Shown here: piece by piece, positions 44,114-52,555 of the stretch
How positions within the stretch are numbered: position 1 is the first letter of the stretch
Layout: every line of letters begins with the position of its first letter
NCBI RefSeq assembly: GCF_002158995.1
Contig: NZ_LOHF01000016.1
Span: forward strand, 1-64,000
Length of the DNA: 64,000 nucleotides
Reading direction: 5' to 3'
Source of the DNA: Pseudomonas caspiana
GTDB taxonomy: Bacteria; Pseudomonadota; Gammaproteobacteria; Pseudomonadales; Pseudomonadaceae
The notes under the pieces: model-generated
The model's database searches: none
Told to the model about the DNA's origin: nothing
What the model saw: the letters and a program-made list of their open reading frames with translations, nothing else
Program-made: the position numbers and the translations under genes

Positions 44114-45100
44114 ATGGAAGTGACAGTAAGAGTGATGTCTTGCGGCTTGGAAATTGACCGCATCACCCGCCCTCTTAGAACGGAAGGCGGTCAGCCTGCC
44201 GTTACATATAGAAAACAGCTGTGGCCTGTTAAGAACGGCTGCATCGAAATCGGCACAGTAGACGATGCAGCCTCCCTCAGCCAAGACGCCGTTTGGGAGG
44301 ATTGGACAACACTCGTCACATCGCTACTGCCCTCGCCGCTTCCTACTCAAATAAATGCTTGTTCGGACCTTCTCCAAATTCGTTTCCGAGGAGAGTTGCC
44401 TTCAGGAATCTTGAGCTCAATATCTTCGCTGACATGCTTAGGCTTAGAGCAAGAAGCACGTGCTTTGCTTGTCGATTTTCTGCGAGAAAGAAAGGAATCC
44501 GAACGGCTATACAGGTTCCTACTATCGCACCCTATTGAGGGCAATGAAGCTTTAGACAACAATACTGACCTAGCCCCTAATGGAGATAATTTGGAGCAGG
44601 AAATCGCATTAGGTTTGGTCCCCGAAAACGAGGGTGACGATGACTGGGGCTGGGAGTCCGCTGACGAAATACAAACTCCAAAGATAAACGACCAACATCT
44701 AAGAGAAGCGGCAAAACGTACCCAAGAAGCGCTCTGTAGCTATCGCCCCATCGAAGAGGGCGCGCGGGCTCCTGACCTTGCTGGACCACTTGAAGATTTC
44801 GATTGGATCGATGATCGGCTGATAACACAACAGCCCAACGCGATATCGCGTGTTGAAAACGTCCTCATGGAGCGAACTGCAAAACTTGGCGAAACGGCTT
44901 TGGATGTGCTGAGATATTTTGTGGACAATCCGGGGGACCGATCAGCGCACGCCGAGTTGGTACTAGGTTATGCAATTTCCGATATCAACAAGCTACTCTC
45001 CGGCTCCCTGAGCCATTATTTGAACAGGAATTCCTCCGGCGGATGGGTTTGCCACTCATGGGTGCCAAACCTGCTTTCTGCATTGGATGAGGTCTCGTGA
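44114..45100 (+). CDS. Unknown 328-residue protein at the start of the defence island
   Basis: No family recognised. The N-terminal ~100 residues look like a beta-rich domain (MEVTVRVMSCGLEIDRI, VKNGCIEIGTVDDAASL). The middle is acidic and low-complexity (ENEGDDDWGWESADEI). The C-terminal ~80 residues (ETALDVLRYFVDNPGDRSAH, AISDINKLLSGSLSHYL, GGWVCHSWV) resemble a winged-helix domain. It carries no catalytic motif I know. It ends 18 bases before the convergent vsr gene and precedes the methylase operon on the same strand, so it may be a regulator or adaptor of that system. Confidence 0.65.
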   Translation: MEVTVRVMSCGLEIDRITRPLRTEGGQPAVTYRKQLWPVKNGCIEIGTVDDAASLSQDAVWEDWTTLVTSLLPSPLPTQINACSDLLQIRFRGELPSGILSSISSLTCLGLEQEARALLVDFLRERKESERLYRFLLSHPIEGNEALDNNTDLAPNGDNLEQEIALGLVPENEGDDDWGWESADEIQTPKINDQHLREAAKRTQEALCSYRPIEEGARAPDLAGPLEDFDWIDDRLITQQPNAISRVENVLMERTAKLGETALDVLRYFVDNPGDRSAHAELVLGYAISDINKLLSGSLSHYLNRNSSGGWVCHSWVPNLLSALDEVS

Positions 45101-45117
45101 TCTCGCAGAGACGCTCG

Positions 45118-45546
45118 TTAGCTCATCAGCTGATGCTCGATTTCTTTCAGACGCAAAAGCAGCCTAGGCAACATCACTTCCGGCTTTTTGACTTCACACT
45201 CCCAAACTATAAGAACATTCCACCCACACCTATCCAAGTTTTCCAAAGTTTTCCGATCCCGATCGACATTGGCTTCGAGTTTTGCAGTCCAGAAATCTAC
45301 CCGCGACTTGGGCATGACAGCGTATCTGCAGCCTACGTGGCGATGCCAAAAACATCCGTGTACAAAAATACAGACCTTCAGTCGAGGCAGTACAATGTCC
45401 GGCTTTCCAGGCAAATCCTTACGGTGAAGCCTAAATCTGTAGCCTTGGGCGTGCAAAAAACTTCTGACTATCAGTTCAGGCTTCGTGTCCTTCCCTCTGA
45501 TGGCAGACATCATGCGGGATCTCGTGGCCCGATCAACAACGTCCAT
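45118..45546 (-). CDS. vsr: Very short patch repair (Vsr) endonuclease
   Basis: 142 residues from ATG 45546, which has AGGAAA upstream; a TTG at 45561 is an unlikely alternative. Family features in order are DRATRSRMMSAIRGKDTKPE, YRFRLHRKDLPGKPDIVLP, VCIFVHGCFWHRH, and RDRKTLENLDRCGWNVLIVWECE. Vsr nicks beside T:G mismatches left by deamination of 5-methylcytosine, so it protects a genome carrying the adjacent cytosine methylase. It is divergent from that methylase with only about 30 bases between the start codons. Confidence 0.95.
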   Translation of the reverse strand: MDVVDRATRSRMMSAIRGKDTKPELIVRSFLHAQGYRFRLHRKDLPGKPDIVLPRLKVCIFVHGCFWHRHVGCRYAVMPKSRVDFWTAKLEANVDRDRKTLENLDRCGWNVLIVWECEVKKPEVMLPRLLLRLKEIEHQLMS

Positions 45547-45575
45547 TTCGTATTTCCTCAAAACAGCGTGGTTTC

Positions 45576-47177
45576 ATGAGTCGTAGCAATTCTATCCAAG
45601 TTGTAGATCTCTTTGCGGGCCCTGGTGGACTTGGAGAGGGATTCTCTTCTCACTCGGACGATCACGGTACGACCTTCGATATCAAGGTATCTGCCGAGAT
45701 GGAGGCTTCCGCGCGCTCAACGCTGAGACTCCGGGCCTTTTATAGATTGCTAAAAAATGAACAGGCAGAAGCCTTGGAGGACTATTACAACTTCTGTGAA
45801 ACGGCAACTGTGGCAGAGCCATACACACCTAGAAGCCTAGAAGCTTGGAAGCATGCCGATAGCGAAGCGCAACTGCTGGAGCTTGGTACTGAGGAAGGAA
45901 ATATCCGGCTCGACAAAATACTAGCAAACCGTCTGGATGAAACCAAACCTTGGGTGCTGATTGGCGGCCCGCCGTGCCAAGCCTATTCGATCGTAGGGCG
46001 AGCTAGGAATCGAGGGAAAGTAGACTACTTGGCAGAAAATGACCATCGTCACTTCCTATATAGGGAATACCTACGGATCATCCAAAAAAAGCGGCCTGCA
46101 GTGTTCGTAATGGAGAACGTGAAAGGGATTCTTTCATCACAGGTTGGTGGGGAACAGATGTTCCCTCAAATTCTGCGAGATCTTGCGGACCCGGATGCAG
46201 CCTTGGGAGAGAGCAGCACTGGCCCCAAATACCGGATTTGCTCTCTCGTAGCCGACGATGTGTATGAAAGTGGGGCTCCGCCAGACAGCATCACCCCGAG
46301 CAACTACATTATTCGAGCAGAGGCATACGGAGTTCCCCAAGCCCGGCACCGGGTGATACTGCTAGGTGTGTCCGAAGAATATTTAGATGCTATTGGAAAC
46401 CATAAGCTTTCCACCGCCTCAGGGCCATCAATAGACCAAGTCATAGGGTGTCTGCCTCCACTTCGAAGCACGCTGACTAAAATGAAGGACTCACCAGATT
46501 CGTGGGCGCAGGTTATACGTGAGCATTTGAAAGATTTAAGCAGGGAGTGCCTTCTTCAAGTTGAGAATGAGCCCGAGAGGCTTAGTTTAGCGACCAAGCT
46601 AGGTATTTTGGCCAGCAGCTACGACAGCGGTGATATGAACTCCGGAGGATTGCGGGTCCTGAAAAAACGCTCCTCAAATGGCGTGACTCGAACCCATCTC
46701 GACAGCTGGTTACTCGACCCAAAGCTCAAGTACTGGCTCAATCATGAAGCTAGGGGCCATATGAGTTCCGACCTCCGTAGGTACGTATACGCTGCGGCTT
46801 TTGCCGACACATACAAAAACTCACCCAAAGGGCATCATGATTTTGATCTTCCTGGTTTAGCCCCAGACCACAAAAATTGGACAACTGGAAAATTCAGCGA
46901 CCGTTTTCGCGTACAAAGGGCAGGTATCCCGTCAACAACGATTACTAGTCATATCGCGAAGGATGGTCACTACTTTATTCACTACGACCCCAGGCAATGC
47001 CGAAGTTTGACAGTCCGAGAGGCGGCGCGCCTGCAAACGTTTCCAGATAATTACTTCTTCTTAGGTAACCGAACACAGCAGTTTCATCAGGTCGGCAATG
47101 CGGTCCCTCCCCTCTTAGCGAGGCAGATCGCAGATATCGTCGCTGGAATACTTAGAAGTGGAAGAAAGGCTAAATAA
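45576..47177 (+). CDS. DNA cytosine-5 methyltransferase
   Basis: 533 residues. Motif I VDLFAGPGGLGEGF, motif IV IGGPPCQAYS with catalytic C134, motif VI FVMENVKG, motif VIII PQARHRVILLG and motif X QVGNAVPPLLARQIA are all present. The protein is longer than simple Dcm-type enzymes because of an insert after motif I (about 30-125) and an enlarged target-recognition region. The recognition sequence cannot be read. The last 20 bases overlap the next gene, tying it to a GHKL ATPase, Z1, nuclease and AIPR operon, where it likely marks self DNA. Confidence 0.95.
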   Translation: MSRSNSIQVVDLFAGPGGLGEGFSSHSDDHGTTFDIKVSAEMEASARSTLRLRAFYRLLKNEQAEALEDYYNFCETATVAEPYTPRSLEAWKHADSEAQLLELGTEEGNIRLDKILANRLDETKPWVLIGGPPCQAYSIVGRARNRGKVDYLAENDHRHFLYREYLRIIQKKRPAVFVMENVKGILSSQVGGEQMFPQILRDLADPDAALGESSTGPKYRICSLVADDVYESGAPPDSITPSNYIIRAEAYGVPQARHRVILLGVSEEYLDAIGNHKLSTASGPSIDQVIGCLPPLRSTLTKMKDSPDSWAQVIREHLKDLSRECLLQVENEPERLSLATKLGILASSYDSGDMNSGGLRVLKKRSSNGVTRTHLDSWLLDPKLKYWLNHEARGHMSSDLRRYVYAAAFADTYKNSPKGHHDFDLPGLAPDHKNWTTGKFSDRFRVQRAGIPSTTITSHIAKDGHYFIHYDPRQCRSLTVREAARLQTFPDNYFFLGNRTQQFHQVGNAVPPLLARQIADIVAGILRSGRKAK

Positions 47178-48717
47178 AGCCGATCTCACCAATGCACACT
47201 CGACAGGGAGCGTCACTTTGTCAGCCATATTCAAAAGTCGAAATGCTCCACCCAAGGCTAGCGCAATGGTTGAAGCATTGCGCGGGCTCGGCTACAACAC
47301 TCAGACGGCCTTGGCCGACATTATTGATAACAGTATTGCAGCGGGCGCCTCAGAAGTCAGAATCGAGTTCGTCTGGGCAGACTCCATTGGAAGAATTACC
47401 TGCTTGGATAATGGAGTTGGAATGTCGGCGGCCGGCCTCGATTTGGCAATGCGTTTGGGTGAGCGTAACCCGCTGGAAGAGAGATCCAAGTCTGATCTTG
47501 GACGCTTCGGACTCGGATTGAAGACCGCATCTTTTTCACAGTGCCGTAGGCTCACAGTGGCAACAATCGGCACCGACGGCATGCAGTCCTTGCGCTGGGA
47601 TCTGGATTATCTAGCAAATAGCTCTGATGGTGGATGGCACCTTTTGGAAGGTCCCCATCCAAAGTCGGAAGGATATTTAGAGCAGCTTTCCAAATCAGGC
47701 CAAGGCACTTTAGTCTTGTGGGAAACCATGGATCGGATTATTACCCCTGGGAGCACAGTTCAAGATTTTTTGAATCTATCCGATAAGGTCGAACAGCATC
47801 TAGGAATGGTCTTCCATCGATACCTTGAAGGCAACCGGCCTCGTCTGAAAATCCTGCTAAATGACCGACCAGTTAGACCATGGGACCCGTTTATGGCGGA
47901 CCATCCCGGAAAACCCTACAACCCTCCGGTATTTAAGCACCCTACGATTAAAAATATTGAAGCCGAATGCCATGTCCTACCGCATAAGGACATGCTGTCC
48001 ACAGAGGATTTTGAAGATCTAAGCGGCCCGGAAGGCTGGACGGCACAACAAGGATTCTACGTGTACCGCAACGAGCGATTACTCGTTGCTGGTAGTTGGC
48101 TTGGTTTAGGAACAGGTAGGTCATGGACAAAGGACGAAGCACACCGACTTGCAAGAATTCGTCTAGATATACCCAACGACACGGATACGGACTGGAAAAT
48201 AGATATTCGGAAGTCTACCGCTAGACCTCCGGTATACCTAAGAGATTGGCTAACCCGTCTAGCTGAGGCAACACGCACGCGTGCACGACGAGCATTTGCT
48301 CACAGAGGCAGGCCAGTGATGCTAGGTAACAAACAGGTGGCCGAAGCTTGGAAAGTCGAGCGGCTTGCTAGCGGCATAAGATATAGGATAGACACAGACC
48401 ACCCAGCAGTGAGAAATATTCTGGATGACGCTGGAGTGTTGCTACCGCAAATCAAAGCAATGCTTCGAGTAATTGAAGAAACAGTGCCGGTCCAGCGGAT
48501 ATGGATAGACACAGCAGAAAATAAAGATACCCCCCGCACCGGTTTTGAAAAAACCCAGGCTGCTGAGGTTAATGAGATTCTGATGATCATGTACCGCAGC
48601 ATGATCGAGAAGAAGGGGTATTCGGCCTCTTCAGCTAGGCAACAACTTCGAATGACAGAGCCGTTCCATGCGTTCCCTTCGTTGGTAGATGCCCTGCCTG
48701 ACAACTTCAAGGAGTAG
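47158..48717 (+). CDS. GHKL-type ATPase (MutL/MORC-like) of a defence operon
   Basis: 519 residues from GTG 47158, inside the end of the methylase gene. The Bergerat ATP-binding fold is complete: N-box ALADIIDNSIAAGAS, G1 LDNGVGM, G2 GRFGLGLKTAS, then a GTLVLWETMD strand. The middle (WTAQQGFYVYRNERLLVAGS) resembles the S5-like transducer domain of MutL/MORC proteins. Related ATPases are found with Z1, restriction-nuclease and AIPR genes in predicted modification-dependent defence systems. It ends six bases before the Z1 gene. Confidence 0.88.
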   Translation: MEERLNKADLTNAHSTGSVTLSAIFKSRNAPPKASAMVEALRGLGYNTQTALADIIDNSIAAGASEVRIEFVWADSIGRITCLDNGVGMSAAGLDLAMRLGERNPLEERSKSDLGRFGLGLKTASFSQCRRLTVATIGTDGMQSLRWDLDYLANSSDGGWHLLEGPHPKSEGYLEQLSKSGQGTLVLWETMDRIITPGSTVQDFLNLSDKVEQHLGMVFHRYLEGNRPRLKILLNDRPVRPWDPFMADHPGKPYNPPVFKHPTIKNIEAECHVLPHKDMLSTEDFEDLSGPEGWTAQQGFYVYRNERLLVAGSWLGLGTGRSWTKDEAHRLARIRLDIPNDTDTDWKIDIRKSTARPPVYLRDWLTRLAEATRTRARRAFAHRGRPVMLGNKQVAEAWKVERLASGIRYRIDTDHPAVRNILDDAGVLLPQIKAMLRVIEETVPVQRIWIDTAENKDTPRTGFEKTQAAEVNEILMIMYRSMIEKKGYSASSARQQLRMTEPFHAFPSLVDALPDNFKE

Positions 48718-48723
48718 TGACAA

Positions 48724-51558
48724 ATGTCCGATGACAACAAATGGAGCGTGGTCAAGATCGTCCAGGAAATGCTGGTGGACGAACAGGACAAGTCAGCCAT
48801 CACCCCTGCACTCATTTCGCAAAAAATCGATATGGTGCTGAAAATAATGCCCAACAAGGGTGAGGGTCTAGATCGTGACGCAGTCACTGACGAGCTCATT
48901 AGACGATTTAGTATATGGGTCGGTAAAGAATCATCTCTTGTAGATATGGCTGGACATATTCCTTGGCTCACGAGCGAGGCGAAGAAGGAATGGCGATATT
49001 GGCGCCGCTACCGGGAATGGCAAGAGCAAAAACTACCGTGGAGTGCTGTGGAAGCACTTGACGAGACTACTGACAACATCCTTTCCATGCTAGAGGACCC
49101 TAAACGCGAAGGCTCATGGGACCGTAGGGGCATGGTAGTCGGTCACGTCCAGTCGGGTAAGACCGGAAACTACACTGGCCTCATTTGCAAAGCAGCTGAT
49201 GCCGGATACAAGATCATTATTGTGCTGGCTGGCCTCCACAACAACCTGCGCTCTCAGACGCAAATGCGATTGGATGAAGGTTTTCTCGGTTACCAGACTA
49301 GCCCCATTGAAGGGGAAGGTAACGTATCAATTGGAGTGGGGAAAATCGACCCCTCACCTGCATTACGTCCGCAGTATGTAACCAATAGGACAGAAACAGG
49401 CGACTTCAACACAAAATTCGTAAAAAATCTTGGCGTCTCACCAGAACAAAAACCTTGGCTATTTGTGGTCAAGAAAAACAAAACGGTATTGCAGCGATTA
49501 TTGAAGTGGATTCATAAGCATGTGGCAGAAACTACAGACCCGGAGACTGGCCGCCCATTAGTCACGCACCTACCATTACTGATAATTGATGACGAAGCAG
49601 ACCATGCCTCTGTCGATACAGGCGAAAAGGTTATAGACGATAAAGGGCAGCCTGATCTCGAACATGCGCCAACTGCAATAAACAGCCTTATCCGCCAGAT
49701 ATTGCACTCATTCTCGAGAAAGGCTTATGTAGGCTACACTGCTACTCCGTTTGCGAATATTTATATTCATGAACAAGGTGAAACGACCAAAGAAGGTCCT
49801 GACCTTTTCCCAGCGGCTTTTATTACAAATCTTTCAGCACCGTCCAGCTATGTAGGGCCATCGAGGGTTTTTGGGCTGGCAGGGGAAAATGGCCGTGTCG
49901 GCGCACTAGATCTGGTGAGGCCTGTCTCGGATCACTGTTCAAAAGATGGGAAAAGCGGTTGGATGCCTGTCGGTCATAAAAGCAGCTATGTACCCTCGGA
50001 TGATATGCCTCCTTCGTTAGTTGAAGCTATTCAAGCATTTATATTGGCTTGTGTAATTCGCCAGTTGCGAGGACAGGGAGCAGAGCATACATCTATGCTT
50101 GTACATGTCACACGTTTCAACTTGGTTCAGCAGCATGTACATGGGGAAGTCCGAAACTATGTCATGCAGCTGAGACAAAGACTTAGAAGAAGGATCGATC
50201 ATGCCGAAATTCTCAGCGAATTGCGTAACCTCTGGGACAGAGACTTCCTTGCGACCAGTGACAGCTTAGAGGAGCAGTTTTCTGAACAGTCTGATGGAAT
50301 GGTTATCGACTGGCTTAAGATAGAGCACGCATTACCGGACGTCCTAGATCAGATTGATGTACGCATGATCAATGGTACAGCGAAGGATGCATTAGACTAC
50401 GCCGATAGCGCTACCGGGCTAAAAGTTATTGCAATAGGCGGCGACAAGCTAGCTCGAGGCTTGACCCTTGAAGGCCTATGCGTCAGCTATTTTCTTCGAG
50501 CCTCCAAAATGTATGACACTCTGATGCAGATGGGACGCTGGTTTGGCTATCGACCTGGCTATCTGGACTTGTGTCGACTCTACACGACTCCGGATTTGGT
50601 TGAGTGGTTTGAGCATATTGCCGACGCTGCGGAAGAGCTTAGAGCCGAATTCGACTTCATGATGGACAGCGGGCTTACGCCTCGCGACTACGGTTTAAAA
50701 GTTGTGTCACACCCAGTCCTGTTGGTTACTTCTCCACTGAAGATGCGGACAGCCAAGACTCTGTACCTTTCTTTCAGTGGAGATATTGTAGAAACCGTTA
50801 GCTTCTTCAAAAACAAGACCAAGATCGACCAAAACCTTGAAGCATTTACATCCCTTGTAGCAGCCATGGGTACATCGTCTCCAATCCCATCACAGAGCCG
50901 CAATGGTCGACTGGATAACTGGAGCGGTGTAAGTTGGACTGAAGTCGAGGCGCCACATATAATTGACTTTCTGAGAGGATATAAAACGCATCCAGACTCC
51001 CGAAAAGTGAGAAGCGATCTTCTTGCGGACTTTATTGAGGAGATGACTCGCTCCAACGAGCTTACCACGTGGACGGTTGCGGTAGTCGGCGGGGGAGTTT
51101 CTGAACGCACGGAGGACGTATCCGGCGCTCAAGTAAAAAGAACGAAACGGAAAAATAAGTCTCCTGATGCTGATGATAAGTACTCGATCGGTCGTCTCCT
51201 TTCTCCTAAGGATGAAGCTCTAGACCTTGATGAGCAATCGTGGAACGCCGCCCTTGAATTAACTCAAAAAAATTGGAAACCTGATCCCGGCCGTTCAAGA
51301 GGTCAAAATCTGCCGGATGTACCAAGTGGTCCGTGGATCAGGAGGATCCGAGGCCTAGGAGGAGATAACGTTATAGCTCATCCTGAAAAAGGGCTTCTAC
51401 TGCTGTCCCTTCTGGACCCTTCAGAGTCTGAAGTTTCAGACGTCGAAAGACCTATCGTTGCCTTTGCGATCAGCTTCCCTTCCAGCAAGGCGGGCAAGTC
51501 AGTGCCGTATGTCGTTACGAACCTACTTTGGGAGCAGCAATATGGCGGCGCTGAGTAG
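48724..51558 (+). CDS. Z1-domain helicase-like ATPase
   Basis: 944 residues. Walker A VVGHVQSGKTGNYTGL (GHVQSGKT at 140-147), Walker B LLIIDDEADHAS, a motif III-like YVGYTATPFANI, the Z1 core GGDKLARGLTLEGLCVSYFL and QMGRWFGYRPGYLDLCRLY are all visible. Z1 proteins are superfamily-2 helicase-like ATPases always found beside a GHKL ATPase, a PD-(D/E)XK protein and an AIPR protein; they are thought to move on or remodel invading DNA. It overlaps the nuclease gene by 17 bases. Length fits the family. Confidence 0.93.
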   Translation: MSDDNKWSVVKIVQEMLVDEQDKSAITPALISQKIDMVLKIMPNKGEGLDRDAVTDELIRRFSIWVGKESSLVDMAGHIPWLTSEAKKEWRYWRRYREWQEQKLPWSAVEALDETTDNILSMLEDPKREGSWDRRGMVVGHVQSGKTGNYTGLICKAADAGYKIIIVLAGLHNNLRSQTQMRLDEGFLGYQTSPIEGEGNVSIGVGKIDPSPALRPQYVTNRTETGDFNTKFVKNLGVSPEQKPWLFVVKKNKTVLQRLLKWIHKHVAETTDPETGRPLVTHLPLLIIDDEADHASVDTGEKVIDDKGQPDLEHAPTAINSLIRQILHSFSRKAYVGYTATPFANIYIHEQGETTKEGPDLFPAAFITNLSAPSSYVGPSRVFGLAGENGRVGALDLVRPVSDHCSKDGKSGWMPVGHKSSYVPSDDMPPSLVEAIQAFILACVIRQLRGQGAEHTSMLVHVTRFNLVQQHVHGEVRNYVMQLRQRLRRRIDHAEILSELRNLWDRDFLATSDSLEEQFSEQSDGMVIDWLKIEHALPDVLDQIDVRMINGTAKDALDYADSATGLKVIAIGGDKLARGLTLEGLCVSYFLRASKMYDTLMQMGRWFGYRPGYLDLCRLYTTPDLVEWFEHIADAAEELRAEFDFMMDSGLTPRDYGLKVVSHPVLLVTSPLKMRTAKTLYLSFSGDIVETVSFFKNKTKIDQNLEAFTSLVAAMGTSSPIPSQSRNGRLDNWSGVSWTEVEAPHIIDFLRGYKTHPDSRKVRSDLLADFIEEMTRSNELTTWTVAVVGGGVSERTEDVSGAQVKRTKRKNKSPDADDKYSIGRLLSPKDEALDLDEQSWNAALELTQKNWKPDPGRSRGQNLPDVPSGPWIRRIRGLGGDNVIAHPEKGLLLLSLLDPSESEVSDVERPIVAFAISFPSSKAGKSVPYVVTNLLWEQQYGGAE

Positions 51559-52555
51559 TACAGATTTGCTGAGCACGTGGAGGGCCCTTTCCGGTGATGC
51601 TTCTTCACCGGGATGGAGAACTATTGACCTCTTCCAAAAAAATACCATAAAGGTTAAGGCTGCTAGACACGCTCCTGGAAATGAAGAGACTGTTCTAATT
51701 GGCTTTTCAGAAACAAAGATAGCGCCCACTTCACAGTTGCCTCAAGGACAAGGATTCCGTATCGAACGGGTGAACCTTGGCGAAACCCTAGGCGAGCATC
51801 AGTGGCTTGCCATCATTCGCCAACCAGCAGGAAGCCTTGAGCTATTTGCTGCAGTCGTAGTGGATGTGTGCAGTCGATTGAGCGCAGCTATTGAAAGCTC
51901 TGAGCATGCTGCCTATCAAACACTTCTCGGAAGAGTTCGCGGTTGGCAAGAGTTTATGAGAAGAGGACGCGCTGGCCTCACTCTCGAGGCAGAACAGGGA
52001 CTCGTAGGAGAGCTACTTTTTCTAAGGAATCTGTTTGACGAAGGATTGCCATTTTTTTCTGCGGTCAATGGATGGAAAGGCCCGCTTGACGGACTTCATG
52101 ACTTCGAATTAGGCACCGGTGCAATCGAAGTCAAATCCACAATGGCAACGCAAGGCTTCCCAGTCAGAATTGCTTCCTTGGAGCAATTGGATGATGCCCA
52201 ATCCCCGCCATTATTTATAGCTGCACTCCGGCTCACGATTAATGAGCATGGTATGACGCTACCCGCACTCGTTGAGGAGTTGCGCGGTATTATCATGGCA
52301 GATTTCTCAGCAACTGGACTTTTTGAGCAGGCGCTCCATAAAGTTGGATACATTGATATGCACGCAAATACCTACATCCGGAATTTCTCCCTCACCGAGA
52401 TACGATTGCATCAAGTAGACGGCAATTTCCCTAGGCTTATACGAACTACCGTACATACAGCAATCCGCCAAGCGCAGTACGAACTTGACATAGCATTAAT
52501 ATCGTCCGACGACCATACTCTTACAGCCGTGCTTGAGCAACTTGGAGCGATTTGA
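51542..52555 (+). CDS. PD-(D/E)XK motif nuclease of the Z1 system
   Basis: 337 residues from ATG 51542 (MAALSSTDLLSTWRALSG). The nuclease core reads GLVGELLFLRNL, then GPLDGLHDFELG (D183) and GAIEVKSTM (E196, K198), a complete PD-(D/E)XK active site. The rest matches the family annotated as PD-(D/E)XK motif protein (DUF4420-like) that accompanies Z1 genes. It probably makes the DNA cut. It overlaps Z1 upstream, and its stop overlaps the AIPR start (TGATG). Confidence 0.9.
   Translation: MAALSSTDLLSTWRALSGDASSPGWRTIDLFQKNTIKVKAARHAPGNEETVLIGFSETKIAPTSQLPQGQGFRIERVNLGETLGEHQWLAIIRQPAGSLELFAAVVVDVCSRLSAAIESSEHAAYQTLLGRVRGWQEFMRRGRAGLTLEAEQGLVGELLFLRNLFDEGLPFFSAVNGWKGPLDGLHDFELGTGAIEVKSTMATQGFPVRIASLEQLDDAQSPPLFIAALRLTINEHGMTLPALVEELRGIIMADFSATGLFEQALHKVGYIDMHANTYIRNFSLTEIRLHQVDGNFPRLIRTTVHTAIRQAQYELDIALISSDDHTLTAVLEQLGAI

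Noticed and set aside
45097..45579. Plus-strand frame of 160 codons after the 328-residue gene
   Set aside because: It is the reverse of vsr, whose minus-strand translation carries all family motifs.
48300..48971. Minus-strand open frame of 223 codons
   Set aside because: Antisense to the end of the GHKL gene and start of the Z1 gene, both of which have clear motifs.
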